From Phascolomyces articulosus (lineage: Eukaryota; Mucoromycota; Mucoromycetes; Mucorales; Lichtheimiaceae), in contig JAIXMP010000025.1 of assembly GCA_025677815.1 (NCBI GenBank), positions 124,001 to 188,000 of the forward strand: DNA of 64,000 nucleotides, in the 5' to 3' direction. Positions 10,428-23,271 of the stretch are shown here, in pieces. Under the pieces are notes generated by a model that worked only from the letters and a program-made list of their open reading frames with translations, did not search any database and had not been told where the DNA came from. Position 1 is the stretch's first letter; the number at the start of each line of letters is the position of its first letter. Both the position numbers and the translations under genes were made by a program.

Positions 10428-12378
10428 TTAAACCTTGGCAAAAAGTTTACGATTCAATAAAAATCGGATGGTAAGGGCCGAAAGACCGGCTGCCACCGTC
10501 ATTGCACCAGGAAACTGGATAGCAGCAGTCCACCCAAATTGACCACGAAGTTTACCGGATACAGGTGTTCCCAATAAATTACCAAACATTGTCAAAGCAT
10601 AGGCCATACTAACACCTTTTTGAATGTTTTCAATACCAACAATGTCCGCGACAACAGGAGGCATCAGTGATACAAATGCACCTCCAGTTAATCCAAACAA
10701 AACACAATAGGCAACAAATGCACCGTAAGTAGTTGCGAATTGCCACACGACCATTGTAAAAATACCAGACAATAAAGTGAAGATGGTAATTGTGTTGACA
10801 CGACCGTATCTGTCACCAAAATATCTATTGTTTTTAACAAGATAAATGTGTTAGTAAAAATTTTTTTTTTTGGTTGTACTCCTTTTCCTAACTACTGCTA
10901 ACACATACCCAAGTGTAATTCGACATACGGCATTAGCTGCACTCATAATGGAAATTAAAGTTGAACCAGCAGAAGCATCCACGCCAATATAATCAGCATA
11001 AGTAGGTGTCAAGAAAAATGGAGCGACATAACCAAAAGGAACAAAAAGGGCAAACAAAAGCAAGAACGAAAATGGTAAATTCAATAGAGATGGGTCAAAA
11101 ATGTTCCAGGGCTTCCCATTGGATCGCTGGGGCGGGTACCGAGAAACCGCTAAAGCGGTAGCAATACACAACAAACCAAATCCCATGCCGCCCAAAGCTC
11201 GTAAAGCGTTTCGATAACCAATCGTTGAAATCAATGATTGAGTCATAGGAGAAAGACATACACCTCCAATACCAGATCCAGAAACAGCTAATCCAGTTGC
11301 TAAAGCCCTGTTCTTTACGAACCATTGAGATGCTAATAAAGTTTAAATATAAATAAATAATCAAATTGATATTTAGCTATTTTTTTTTGACGGTGTATTT
11401 TGGATGAACATATACTTACGTAATGTGATGGATGGTGAAAATACAAAGGAACCACCTAAACCAAATAAAACACCTTGAGCAAGGTATAAATGCCAAAGTT
11501 CTGTTGCAAAGCTAGCAAGAATAAGTCCTAGAGGGGCGAGTATAGTGCCAATGGCCATACACCCACGATATTTAAGAACTGGAATAAGTGGAGCAATAAA
11601 TAAACCAGTGGATAATAAAATAGCATTGGCTGATGTGCCCACAAAGGCAATACGAAACTCGTCCGTTTGATAGGCATAGATTTCAAGGTATCTAATGAAT
11701 GAAACATGGATATGAAATATTAGTCAGCGTTCCTTGGTCCTGTCATTAAAATAAAATACAGAACTCAGAATATTTTTGAACGAGGACTTACAATCGTTGG
11801 AAATTTCCCCAAGAGAAGATGGTACCAAAGATCTATTTTAAGTTATTCAAGAATCAATGATGAGTTAATATGTTAATATTGAATGGTTCACAAGTAATCA
11901 TCATGAAAGGATACATTACAAAAAAGTTGACGAGAAAAGTGGCAAACACTGCCATCCATCCAGGATTCTTGATTCCCTCTGTTCCATAGTATTCACCAAT
12001 GGTTTTAATGCCAGATTTTTCATCTTGTGGATCAACAGCAGTTGTTTTGAGAGAATCATTGTCACCACCAGCAATATTAGCCGCGCGCTGGCTTTTGAAT
12101 GTTTGATTTGTCTTGGTTTTCGTTAAAGTATGAGTAATTTCATCCAATGAAGCCAATGCAGGGAAAGGTGCACATTCGACAAGACCTGGATAGGATTCTT
12201 CTTCTAATAGGTCTTCTTCTTGTACTTTTTGATCTGCTGGGAATGAAGATGCTGCTATATTTTTCTCTTCATCATATGTAGCCATCTTTTTTAAATCGTC
12301 TTGATATACATTGGAAGTAAGTGTAATTTCATTTTGACTATGTACCGACTGATTGTCATGTGTGGTTGTAGGTTGCAT
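10428..12378 (-). CDS. MFS transporter, monocarboxylate-transporter-like
   Basis: Five exons (11920-12378, 11792-11832, 11420-11691, 10909-11332, 10428-10824) join with consistent phases into 530 residues. A polar N-terminal region of about 140 residues rich in Glu, Thr and Asn precedes about 12 hydrophobic helices. Family-like features are GWMAVFATFLVNFF at helix 1, FSWGNFQRLYLEIY, then PSQWFVKNRALATGLAVSG and GSGIGG, as in the fungal MCT-like (Mch/Esbp6) group. C-terminal helices contain FGLTGGAFVSLMPPVVADI. A role in proton-linked uptake or export of organic acids at the plasma or vacuolar membrane is inferred; substrate is unknown. Exon 2 is only 41 nt. The gene reads the same way as the AOX gene 970 bp upstream. 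Confidence 0.9.
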
Positions 12379-13348
12379 GGCAACGAATAATAAAAAAAAA
12401 ATAAAGAATTATAAAGAAGACTGAGAAGAAGAACAAGAAGAAAACTGTGAATTATGGGGTAACTTTTATAGATCAAAGAATATCGGGATCAAAAAAATTC
12501 GGAGCAATAGTTTGGACTAGACACAAAAAAAAAAAAAAAAAACTTCATGAAGGGGAAAACTTTAACCCTTTTGAGAACCAAGAAGTGAGTAACCTAAAGA
12601 GATCTTTATGGGACACATTTGAATATTAAACAAGTTAGAAAAAGGAAAATGGATGCGCCGACATTAGATTGTATAAGGTTTAACGAGTTTCGAAACCATC
12701 TCGTGGACAAAAAAATAAAGATAAAATGCCTAACAACAACAGAAGAGATCTTTAATGTTGGGTTGCATCCCATGAACTCATAATGAATCAACATAGGTTG
12801 TTTATGCTCTCTAATAGTACGTATTCAACTCCGATAAAAAAAACTTCTCCAACCTTCAGCATGTTCTATAATTTTTTTTATAGTACCACACCACCACCAA
12901 ACTAATCTGTTACTTTTTATTGGCGGAAAAATACTTCCCTTCTCGTATAAAATGGAGAAAAAGGGTCCGGTAGGATTTACTGCGTTAATGTTTAATTTTG
13001 TCTAGCAAATAAGGATGCTTGATCCGTAATTTCGGTGATAACAGTGATAATAATAATGGATGAGCTTCTTTTTTTATATAATTGCTTTTGTAGTTGTTTA
13101 TTATTATTTATGCGATAATAATGAATAAAAATGATAATATATGTATATACAAGTGTGTTGGTTTGTTGGATGGATAAATCAAAAATATACTAAGTGTGAT
13201 GTGCTATATGCAATAATAAAAATGAAAAATTGGACATAAATAATAACAATAATTGGGTTGTGGTGCATAAAAAAGATCAAAATGAAGGGGAATGATTTCT
13301 ATAGTGATTATGATAATCTTTAATAACAATTGAGAATAAGAAGGTTGT
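12379..13348. other. Intergenic: MFS transporter upstream region and AOX 3' flank
   Basis: Holds the promoter side of the MFS gene and the downstream flank of AOX. There is a poly(A) run at about 12523-12541 and AT-rich sequence. No coding content seen. Confidence 0.45.
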
Positions 13349-14419
13349 CTAATGAGCAGGACTGACAGGTCTTGATTGTTGTTGTTTAAGTTGCTCTGCT
13401 TGAATATCAGCAACAATATTTTCACGATGAGAAGCGATACGGTCAGAAAGATGATGGTTTGCATCACGATGTAATGCTTCATCAGCACGAATGGCTAATA
13501 CCACATCTCGAATAGATGCACTGGGTTGAAGGTTATAATATTCTAAATAAGTGATATAAAAAGAGGAGATAAAGACGTTAGTGATCATGGAAAGATATAA
13601 AAAAGGAATAAGGGGGAAATTTTTGTCAGTGTAACATACCAATTGCGATCGGAGGAGCCGGGCCGTTTGCGATGATGCCTTTATCAATATCATCCAAAAA
13701 GTGGGTATAAGAAACGACAGCTTCTTCTTCTAGGTAACCAACTGCACGATGGGCTGTCTTGGGTGAAAATACGTAGAGCCAGAAATAACTGTTGAAAAAG
13801 ACACCTTGAGCACCCAAAATAAGGAGGCGGTTCCAGAGACTAGGTTGCAATGTTTTCATCCAAGTCATTAAATGCATACGTTCATTTTCAGCTTCATGAA
13901 GTAAATGCATGATCCAACCATTATCTTCGGAAAGGTTTCGTAATGATTTCATATGTCGTAACATACCGCCTACCATACCTATTATACATATATATATGAT
14001 AGAAAGATTAGATAAAAAGTTTTCATAGTAAAATATTATCAAGATACTAGTTGTAAAAATTTACCTGGCACAGCAGCGATTGTTTCCAACATGACAGCTC
14101 GCATATAATGATCACGACCAAAATAAGTGTCGGGCAAAAGGCGGAGCATCTTGACAACACGATATGCAACCTTATCACCAAAAGTTTCTGGAGCAAAGTG
14201 TTTGCCCAAACCGATATCCAATTTTTCAAGTTCTTCAGTGGATAATTTATTGGTACCCAGGAAGTCTTCACGCATAGGCATAGGTCGACTTGCTTGAACT
14301 TCACGTAAAAGATCCTTTGGGATCTTTTGAGAGGCAGTATGAGTGCTACGAAGAGCAAGAGAGGTGGCTTGACGAGTAAAAAGCTGGTGTTGTGTTTGTT
14401 GAGCAACAAGCTTTAACAT
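13349..14419 (-). CDS. aox1: Mitochondrial alternative oxidase (AOX)
   Basis: Three exons (14065-14419, 13640-13978, 13349-13542; phases 1 and 1) give 295 residues. The enzyme oxidises ubiquinol with O2 in the inner mitochondrial membrane without proton pumping. The first 30 residues are basic, Ser/Thr/Gln-rich and lack acidic residues, as expected for a mitochondrial presequence. Diiron ligands are all present: Glu 112 in LETIAAVPG, ExxH Glu 151/His 154 in NERMH, Glu in LEEEA (202-204), and Glu 253/His 256 in ADEALH. The length is slightly short compared with typical fungal AOX (about 330-360), mainly at the N-terminus. AOX genes are commonly induced by respiratory stress; see the upstream region entry. 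Confidence 0.96.
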
Positions 14420-14600
14420 GGTGGGAAAAAATAGTAATATTCGTTAGAATTTGATGTACTTGTAGTTGATTGTAATGAAGTGTGGAGAAAAAAAAAGGCA
14501 GCACAAGTTACTCCATATATATAGTTTGATCAAAAATTAAATAGGCAAAAGTCGGGTGGAATAGTTCGGCTGTTGGTCAAAGCGGATCAAAAAGTCACAC
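14420..14600 (-). promoter_or_regulatory. AOX upstream region with a TATA-like stretch and repeated CGG triplets
   Basis: TATATATA lies about 90-105 bp upstream of the AOX ATG (around 14515-14524). Three CGG triplets on the plus strand at 14553, 14567 and 14583 are spaced by 11 and 13 bases. In Neurospora, AOX induction uses paired CGG triplets bound by zinc-cluster factors, with a spacing of seven; the spacing here differs, so the match is suggestive only. Confidence 0.3.
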
Positions 14601-14892
14601 ATAGCCCAGAACATTTCATTCCAGAAGAGTCATTTTTGACAATCCATATCCATTTTCGTTTTTTTCCCGACCCTTTTTTTTTTCTCACAATCCTTCAAAC
14701 AACGAACCTTTTTTATTTACATGACTTCTTTGATATTATTTCACATTTCTCATACCAAAAAAAAAAAGTCTTTATTGAACTATGAAGTATCAAAAAAATA
14801 AATAAATAAATATATTAAAAGGAGACGGTAAATTATATCGCCAAAACTTGGGAAATTAAAATTTTTTTCTTTCGAATTTTTTTTTGAGTCAT

Positions 14893-14918
14893 GGTTTCAA
14901 GCCTACGCGTATGAAACC
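14893..14918. repeat. 7-bp inverted repeat, 12-nt spacer
   Basis: GGTTTCA at 14893-14899 and TGAAACC at 14912-14918 flank a relatively GC-rich spacer (AGCCTACGCGTA) in otherwise AT-rich DNA about 475 bp upstream of the AOX start. It could be a factor-binding dyad; no direct evidence. Confidence 0.3.
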
Positions 14919-15340
14919 GGGATACTAAAATAAAAAATTATTTCAGCCATTTTAGCCTTGGTCAAATACAAGTGATGATATGTAAGAAATCAAATGGCCA
15001 ATCAAAAACGTCACCATTGAACATTCCGCGGGTTGCGCACTGGCGTTTATGATCAATGTAGTATTTGCATTGACAGAATTGTTATTATTTATTTTGTTCA
15101 TCAACAGGGCTTATGATCAGTCCTTGTCCGGGGATATTTTTTTTTGATATACCTAGCCTATGATGAACATTTCTTTATTTGACATCATAATGCATTCAGG
15201 ATGAATATCAATATTACCTTAAAAATAATCATTGAGATATAAAGCTTGGCCTTATATCCCTCACCCCAATTTTGCATAAATGTTTTATTTTATGAATAAT
15301 AATGTATTCATAATAATATATACATCCAACAAGTTAGATG

Positions 15341-15600
15341 GTGATGATGAATATATACGTCATTCTTTATTATTATTATTATTATTATTATTAATAGTAA
15401 AAAAAAAGCACAAGAAAAAGTTACTCGATAAAAATGAACATAATATCGTCATTTCACATGCTTGGGTATAAAAATATGTCATATTCTTATTACGGATGCA
15501 AGGCAGTTATGAGTCACCAGATCACTCATTTTCTTCCCCTTTCCTCCCGATAATCCCTTTTTTTTAACATTGTGCATTTCCATAATTGATAGGTTTTGTA
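15341..15600 (+). repeat. Diverged direct repeat, copy A
   Basis: Matches copy B at 16585-16830. Shared blocks in order: GATGATRAADATATACGTCA-like sequence, then a 22-bp core with TCGTCATTTCACATGCTTGG (15444-15465), then AAAAATATGTCAT with TTCTTA, then a CCCCTT-rich block. Copy A carries a (TTA)n microsatellite expansion at 15367-15392. Confidence 0.5.
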
Positions 15601-16584
15601 ATACGATGCAAAATTATGTCTCTATTGTACACACCACAACGTTAAGTCTAACAGTTGAATTAAAATGTATAGTTTTTACGTAGAAATGTCCCAGAATTAG
15701 AAAATGATAGGCAGAGAATATTGTGGTCTTTTGTCACTATTATTTACAACATTCATCTTGAATATCCTATGATGATAAATTCTCTCGAGTCAGTTTGCTT
15801 TAGTAAATTTATTATAATGGTTATAAGATAAAATCATCACAAAAGTGGTTTATCTAAAAAGTACTACAAAAGGTGAAGAAGAAAAAAGAAACAGTTATTT
15901 GGGGAGACATTGATGTTTTAGAAAAGAAGGTCTCAGAAGCATTAACGAAGTAAAAATTGGATTACTATGTTATATCATGTATCGTACTACTAATCATGTT
16001 ATACCTTGATAGAATAAAGCACCTCAACAACCTGGGTATAGATATCGGTCTGGTGGACACCTTCAATACAAAAAAAAAACTAGAATTTTTGGAAAGAGAT
16101 TTACTCATCACCATTGACATAAAAGAAGAGATCTCTAAAATATGTAGCTACTAATAATTGTAGGACGTTTTATTTATTTATAACCTGGAATGAAGTATAA
16201 GTAAAAAATTATGGATGAACTATTTACTGATGACACAGTACTCACTTATTTATTCCAATCAGACCTGACAATGATGTACTCAGAGATAACTTTAAAAAAT
16301 ACTAAAACTTTTCATTGTAATATAATTTCTTATCAGCAGCGACTTATTATCTTTATTACTTGCCGAGGATTAGTTTTTTTTATACATCATACTATTTTCA
16401 TTATCAAGAACGATGGGCACCATAATGCATGCAAGATAAATACAACTTCTTTTTTTCAAATAATTAATAATGGTAAATTTTTATCAGCAAAAGTTTGGTC
16501 ATACCTCTCCCCACCAAAATTTGGATAAATTATATCTTGAATAATAGCAAAACTGTCAATCCAGCATAATAATACAATGAAAGC

Positions 16585-16830
16585 AATGATGATAAAGATA
16601 TACGTCACTCTATGTTATTGTTATAAATAATAGGAAAAAATTGGATGTATCTATATCGTCATTTCACATGCTTGGCTACAAAAATATGTCATTTTCTTAC
16701 TACTGATACGAAGGAGCCTTATTTTCCCCTTATCCTTTTTATATCGAGTAATAGCTTCCTTATTAGAAGACTTTGTATACATTGAAAATGTTTTACTTTA
16801 TTGTGAACGTTTCCATAATAGGAGACATTT
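16585..16830 (+). repeat. Diverged direct repeat, copy B
   Basis: Second copy of the 15341-15600 repeat, about 1.2 kb downstream in the same orientation; its 22-bp core is at 16654-16675. Neither copy has an intact coding frame, so this may be an old tandem duplication or two relics of one noncoding element. Confidence 0.5.
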
Positions 16831-19597
16831 ATCTTTTTTTTTATATATATTTATCGAACAGCTATAAACTTACAATCCTTAGCAACAACAACAATCTAGT
16901 GAAAAGAGGAATATTTTATAACCCTATTTCCGAGAAAAACGGACACTACAGAGCAGTCCTGCCTGATCAACTTTATTATCCATAAATTAATAGTTTCATC
17001 GTAGCTTTTGTAATAATATCATATCTCTGTTTGACAATAATGAATTTAGTGCCATGTGATAGTCTTGTATGTCTATATATATAAGTAATAGCTAGAAGAA
17101 GTAACAACCCACAGAGTCATTTAGTAAAAAGATAAAAAAAAATGACACCTTTGTTTAATGAACATTAAAATCATAATGTTGTTGGCAATGTAACATACTC
17201 ATTATTATTCGATATGACTTTGGATGCTGGAGTAACCTTAAATATAATATATATCTTGAGTTCAAGAAACACTATATAAGTATGTCAGAAGGTCTTGATG
17301 AAGAAGATTTAGTTAATACATGCTTATTTATGGTGACTCTATAACATCACTTTTTTTTACGCTTTCCCCTCCCCTTCCTTCTTACCAATGACATCCATGA
17401 TCAAAGGATTTATGCCGCTTCCAGCATGAGATAATAATGGCAAATATTTGGAACAAAATTCTTGGCGTTCATAGCATAAAAATCAAATTCTCCTTTTTTT
17501 ATGTTCATTAGCTTTTTCGACATAGCTTTTTTTTTCTCCGTCTTCTGATTGTGTCATAACTGTATCATTTATTTTTATTTTTATTTTTGTCCCCTCAAGG
17601 AATTATATATTTAAACGCAAAACACTCTACAACCCCTCTCTCTTATTTGAAAGAAAAAAAAATAGACATATTATTATAATGGTATTAAATTATATTAGGG
17701 TTTACTCTTGTTGGAGGCTTAATAATTGAGGGGAGGGGGGATTTTATAGTGACAGGGTATATATATATATATTATATAGGAGTTATACTACTTCTACTTT
17801 TATAGTAGAATTGATAAACAGGGTCCTATTGCTAAACCATCATCATAGAGTGATAACTCCTTCTTCTTCCTTACTTCTTGATTTATCCATCATCGAAACT
17901 TCTTTCAATAAGAAAAAGGGTTGCCAAATGGGAGAAATAATAATACAATATAAACAACTTTCTTTTTATTATTTAAGATTGAGCCAAATAATCATCTTAA
18001 TAAGAAACCAAGGGTTATATATATAAAACAAGATTGAGTAAAATCTTATTGCTGTCAAATAAATAGTCAAATATATACTGATTAAGTTTTTTTTTTAAAC
18101 ATAGATTGCTCCTTGTCAATAAAAATTGTTCAAAGATCGACGGCTATGAGTTTCTTTTTAGATATACAAAGGTAATTAAATACAATTATTTCCTCTCTCC
18201 TGTCAGTTATTTAGTCGATCAATGAAGGGAAAGAAAGAAGGTAGGGGAGAGAGTTTATTTATTTGTCTGTGAACAAATAAAATATCCATTTCTCTGTTCT
18301 TGAGGATAATAGTACCAGATTAACATATAATAATAAACCAAACTATTCTAATATATATTATAATAAAAAAAAGTATATCACAGTTGTACAAGTATAGAAA
18401 TAAAAAATGCAATGATTTTTCATATATATTGTTCTTCTTATCAAGAGGAATATTCTTAATATGAGATTATATACAATCTATAACTCATTTTGTAACTTTG
18501 AGCGGTTAATGTAAAATATTCTAACTACAAAAAAAAAAAAATCTTTTTGACCTTTACCAAAGATGTGAAGGAAGGGGAAACCGATCAAAATCTACAAAAT
18601 ATATTCATCATCTAAGTAAAGAAATAGGATTACAGTCAGCATCATCAGTACTTACAATCATTTCTGTGGACAGTATATTGTGTGTTTATTAATATAAGAA
18701 ATAATATACCAAGTCGTCCATGATCCTTTCAGGGTATATAAAGAAGAACTATAGGGTAGGGTGATTAGGAGTTGTAGCGTACTATTTTTTTTTTTTGGTC
18801 ACCACAGATTTTTATACTACTAGGTATTATTTTCTTTATAATACTTGGAAGTGGGATTGCTACTACTTATATTTTTCATACAAGAATGATTCATGTTATG
18901 ATCAAAGAAATGAAAGGGTCCTTCTGAATAGGGTGAAAAGAAGATTCTTCTGGAATAAGGAGTGGATATATAACCAATTCAGTTAACATTGTAGAAATAA
19001 AAAAGCACGAACCCTTTTTATTAAAAGTGAAATAATGTTAGTATATTATAAAAAAAAAGGTAGAAAGGTCCTCTCCTTCTGGCTACTATATACTAACTTA
19101 AAAATTATAAAGACAGATAAGAGAGTATAATAATCTTTTCTGGCCATCATACTAATAGATAGAAGGATGGTGATCCAACATCAAGCTTTTAAGGGAAAAA
19201 AAATTCTAAGGTTGTTGATATTTAGTTTTTTAGCTATATAAGAGTATACATCTATATAAAGATAACTCTTATTTTTATGTGTATCAATGCGCGTACAATT
19301 GATATGCAGATGAAGGAGAAGAAGAAGAAGAAGAGGGGATGTTAAGTTCGATAAGGGAAATGATGATGTGGGTGGAAGGGTTAAATAAACTATAATAATT
19401 ATCGAGACAGATTTCCGATATTGGATTCACCCCGCACCAACCCCTGAAGAAAGCTTTCCTGTCAATTAAATTTGTATAGAGATTATATACTTACATGGGG
19501 TAAAAGAAAATCGGAGAAGATACAAATATATCATTATTATAACTATAATAGCCAAGGGGAATTCGATTAGATTCAAAAACCCTGATGTTTGGATGAC

Positions 19598-19629
<32 letters not shown>
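19598..19629. repeat. (AGT)n trinucleotide microsatellite
   Basis: About ten AGT units in the gene desert. Confidence 0.85.
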
Positions 19630-22600
19630 TGATAATTGGTCTATTATAATAGCACTCTTTCACTTCTTATAGTTCTACACTATATCTTATTTTACCCTCA
19701 TTTTTTTCCCTCCTCATCTTGTTCCTCCTTCCTTGATAGATTCTCCCAAAACGTAACAACTGTATGGCTAGCCTACTATTTACAATAATTATAATATATT
19801 TAATCGACACGCATAATACAGAAGATGTAATACACGAAAAAAAAGGGTATTTAATTATTAGTCACCTACGGACATAGACAAAAGGTAAGGAATAGTCTGC
19901 TATTCATATCTAGCCCATATTAAAAGAAAAACATAACATTATACATCCATATGACAAAGAAGAAAATAAAGATGGTTCATTGTAAAACAAAAAGTATATT
20001 AGTAATAAACTTCTCGTTGTTGTAATCTTCCAAGTTGGTTATTTTTTTTTTGTTTATCTGCTATTATGCATTATTATACTAAAAAATACCATTATTTTAT
20101 TATAATAATAATCAAAAGGAGATAATGATAGAAAAACTAAATAGGATGCGCTAAATAATATATAACCCGGCCTTCTCTTTATTAGGATGCTGAAGATACA
20201 TGAGTTATGTACACATCTTGATATATTTTTTTTGAGATTCCGCAAACTCCTTGATATTAAGGAGATATCTGCTCAGCAAAAAAAAAAAGTAGTTTAAGTT
20301 TATTAGGTTAATATGAAAACATAGATGCATAATACTTTATACATTTTTACACATATAAAAAAAGTTTGATTTAACCAAAAATAGAATCTTGAAAGATGTC
20401 CAAGTTTAGGTCAATAGAATTTTTTTTTCTCGGGAGGGGGGGAGGGAAGAAGAGAGCAAAGGGGAAGAGAGGAGAAGATGAGGAAGAAGGAGTAATAAGG
20501 AAGAGAAAGGGTGAAATGATTGGGGTAAACTGGAGTTACTACTACTTTATGAACTGTGGTGAAACCAGGAGGCATTTCAATCATTTACAGTATTTGCATC
20601 ATTACTTATAAAAAAGCGCGTACTACATAACAAGTATCATTTATAATTATTATCATCAGAAATAGAAGATAAAACCATCCAATGATGAGTGTTATGCAAC
20701 ACTATGCATACGGATATGCAACAACAAAAAAGAAGTTCCACATGATGATTGTCCAAACGGAATTGTAATAATACTCCATTATTTTAATTGCTGGTGGTGT
20801 AAAATGAGGAAACAAATGATATTATTAGTTATTATCTATTAATCCATCGTTCTCTGGTGTTTTAAAATAAATATATAAAAGATAGTCTATCATTACATGG
20901 GCGATGGTGTTATATAAAATTTTATTGTAATTTTTTTTTTTAAAAAAAAGGTGTATATAGTAATTGCTCAAACATAAAACGTTTTGGTAATATGACTCTA
21001 CCAGTTAAATGAAACATTTATTATAATTAGACCACCACACAAATGGATCTTCTTCTATTGCATACTTGGAAGCAAATATCTCATGACTTTGCAGTAAGAA
21101 GAGTTTTCTGTTGGCTGATCGATCTTTATTTTATTTTTTTTTTACTTCTCAAAAATATACTGCCTCTCTTTTTTTTTTATGTGTGACTATGTAGTTTAAC
21201 TAAGAGAATGCATGCAAGTTTTTGTTCATAATTCATGATGCAGTCATCCACACACTTATTTTTTTTTTTAAAAAAAAAAGATCGCTGCTCACGCATCATT
21301 AAACATGAAATCATTTTGTTTTTTAGTCAACTAAAGAAAGTATTAACCATGTAATGCAATTAGCTGTATGGTGATCATTGTGATGTTGACGGGTTCCCGC
21401 CATCCGATGATACTCTTATTTTCTTGATATTGATTATAATAATAAAACCACATTTTAATTATTGGTCAGTTTGAAACATTATTTTATTTATTATCTTACC
21501 TTGTAGAATGGCTACGAGAATATTGTCATTTTTATGAAGTTTGTTTATTTATTTATTGACGGCTGACATCGGCTTCAGTGACGACATTTTAAGTTTAAGT
21601 TATTATTTATTATTTATTATATATTATTAAGAGATGAATGGTAGTGGTATTGTTTTGTTTTATTGATTTATACAACTCAAATGTATAGTAAAACTATTAT
21701 TTTTTCGTCGTGGGATAATAATAGACAAGAGTAATGTTGTTGTTCTATAATATCACGAGGTTTCTCTTCACTTAGTAGCACTAAATGTCACAAAATAACG
21801 CAATAACAAAAATACATGGTATGCATTTTTTTTCGGGTCATGGGCATTTATAGAAGGTATTATTATTATTTTTATACAAGAATTGAGAGTTTAATAAATT
21901 TCTCTTTGTTAATGATAAATAATAACCGCGGATAAGTTACTAAATTCAAGAAGATTAAAGTTTCTTTTTTAACAACAACTACGACGACGACATAAATGGT
22001 ATAATTAATAATAATAATATTCTTGTTGCGCGCAGTTAGTGATTGATTTTTCTTCCATTTATTATTAACAACAATTCTATTGTGCTTTTTTTTTTTTACT
22101 CAGCAGCGAGCAGTATATTGATATTCATTGTACGTAATTATAACTATCATTTAACATATATGTTCTTGTAGAATATAAGGAATAACACTATTATCTTCTC
22201 CTATTGTCTATATATAATTATAAACGATATTCTTTTATTATAATATACTCGTTTTGTTCCTTAAAAGATGAGAGTCCATGATTTTATTGTTGTGGTTAAT
22301 AACGAGTAAGTAGAACCATAATTAGTTTAGGGCCACAGTAAGAACAACACCTTTATATATAAATATATATAAATATATGTATATATTTATTTATGGATTT
22401 GAAGAAGAAACAACCCTGCGTAAAATTTAATTTCTTTATGATATTTCCCAGGATAAAAAAAAAGCAGGCTCATCTAGTTCAATGAAAAAAAAGGGAAAAA
22501 AGCGATCGACAGGTTTACTATTTTTTTTTTTTGCCACAATAAAATACATCAATAATCCTTGCAATAATAACTACTGAAAAATACAAGCAAATAAGATATG

Positions 22601-23239
22601 AGGAGTAAAAAGATACTGAAAGCATCTATATGTAGCAAAAAATATACCATTTTTTTGATAGATAGGTAGATAGATACGCCTCTCTTATTCTCCTTCTCAT
22701 TATTATTATTATTATTTTCGTTTCTCCCTTTCTTTTCCTTACATTCAGGTTATGTTGTTTATTATGTATATTATATTATATGATTGGATAACTCATGATA
22801 TTTGAAACGCGGATGCCAAGGAAATAATTGAATTAAAGTAGTCATAGTAGTCATAGTAATAATTGGAGCAGGTGTTTTTGATCATAATAAGATATGCATT
22901 TTTTTAACACACAAAAGAATATATATATATATATATATAAAAGAGGAGTTAAGGAGATACCCCGTGGTTTCTCTTCTCCTGGGGCTCGTGATTGGGGGAG
23001 AAAAAAAGAAAGAGAGAGTGAGAGGAGAAAGAAGGTTGATTGATAATAAAATTGCTATTATATTAGTAACGGGGGAATCGGGTTTTTACCCGGTCGAGAT
23101 GAGGCCATCATCATTTATTATGAAAGCAGCCAGCTTGGACGATCCCAAATTACCAAAAACGGTCAAAGTTAAAATGCCTTGTCGATCTTTTCTTTCTTCA
23201 ATATGCGCGCGTGTTAAAATAAATACTTTTATTGGGGGA

Positions 23240-23271
23240 GAAGAAGAAGAAGAAGAAGAAGAAGAAGAAGA
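23240..23271. repeat. (GAA)n trinucleotide microsatellite
   Basis: About ten to eleven GAA units in the gene desert, all purine on the plus strand. Confidence 0.85.

Noticed and set aside
15880..16154. Plus-strand frame of about 90 codons interrupted by one TAA
   Set aside because: Could suggest a dead gene (DVLEKKVSEALTK, then after the stop DYYVISCIVLL), but there is no recognisable family and no further exons.
16211..16528. Plus-strand frame of 105 codons in the desert
   Set aside because: No domain-like features and AT-driven composition; isolated from other coding signals.
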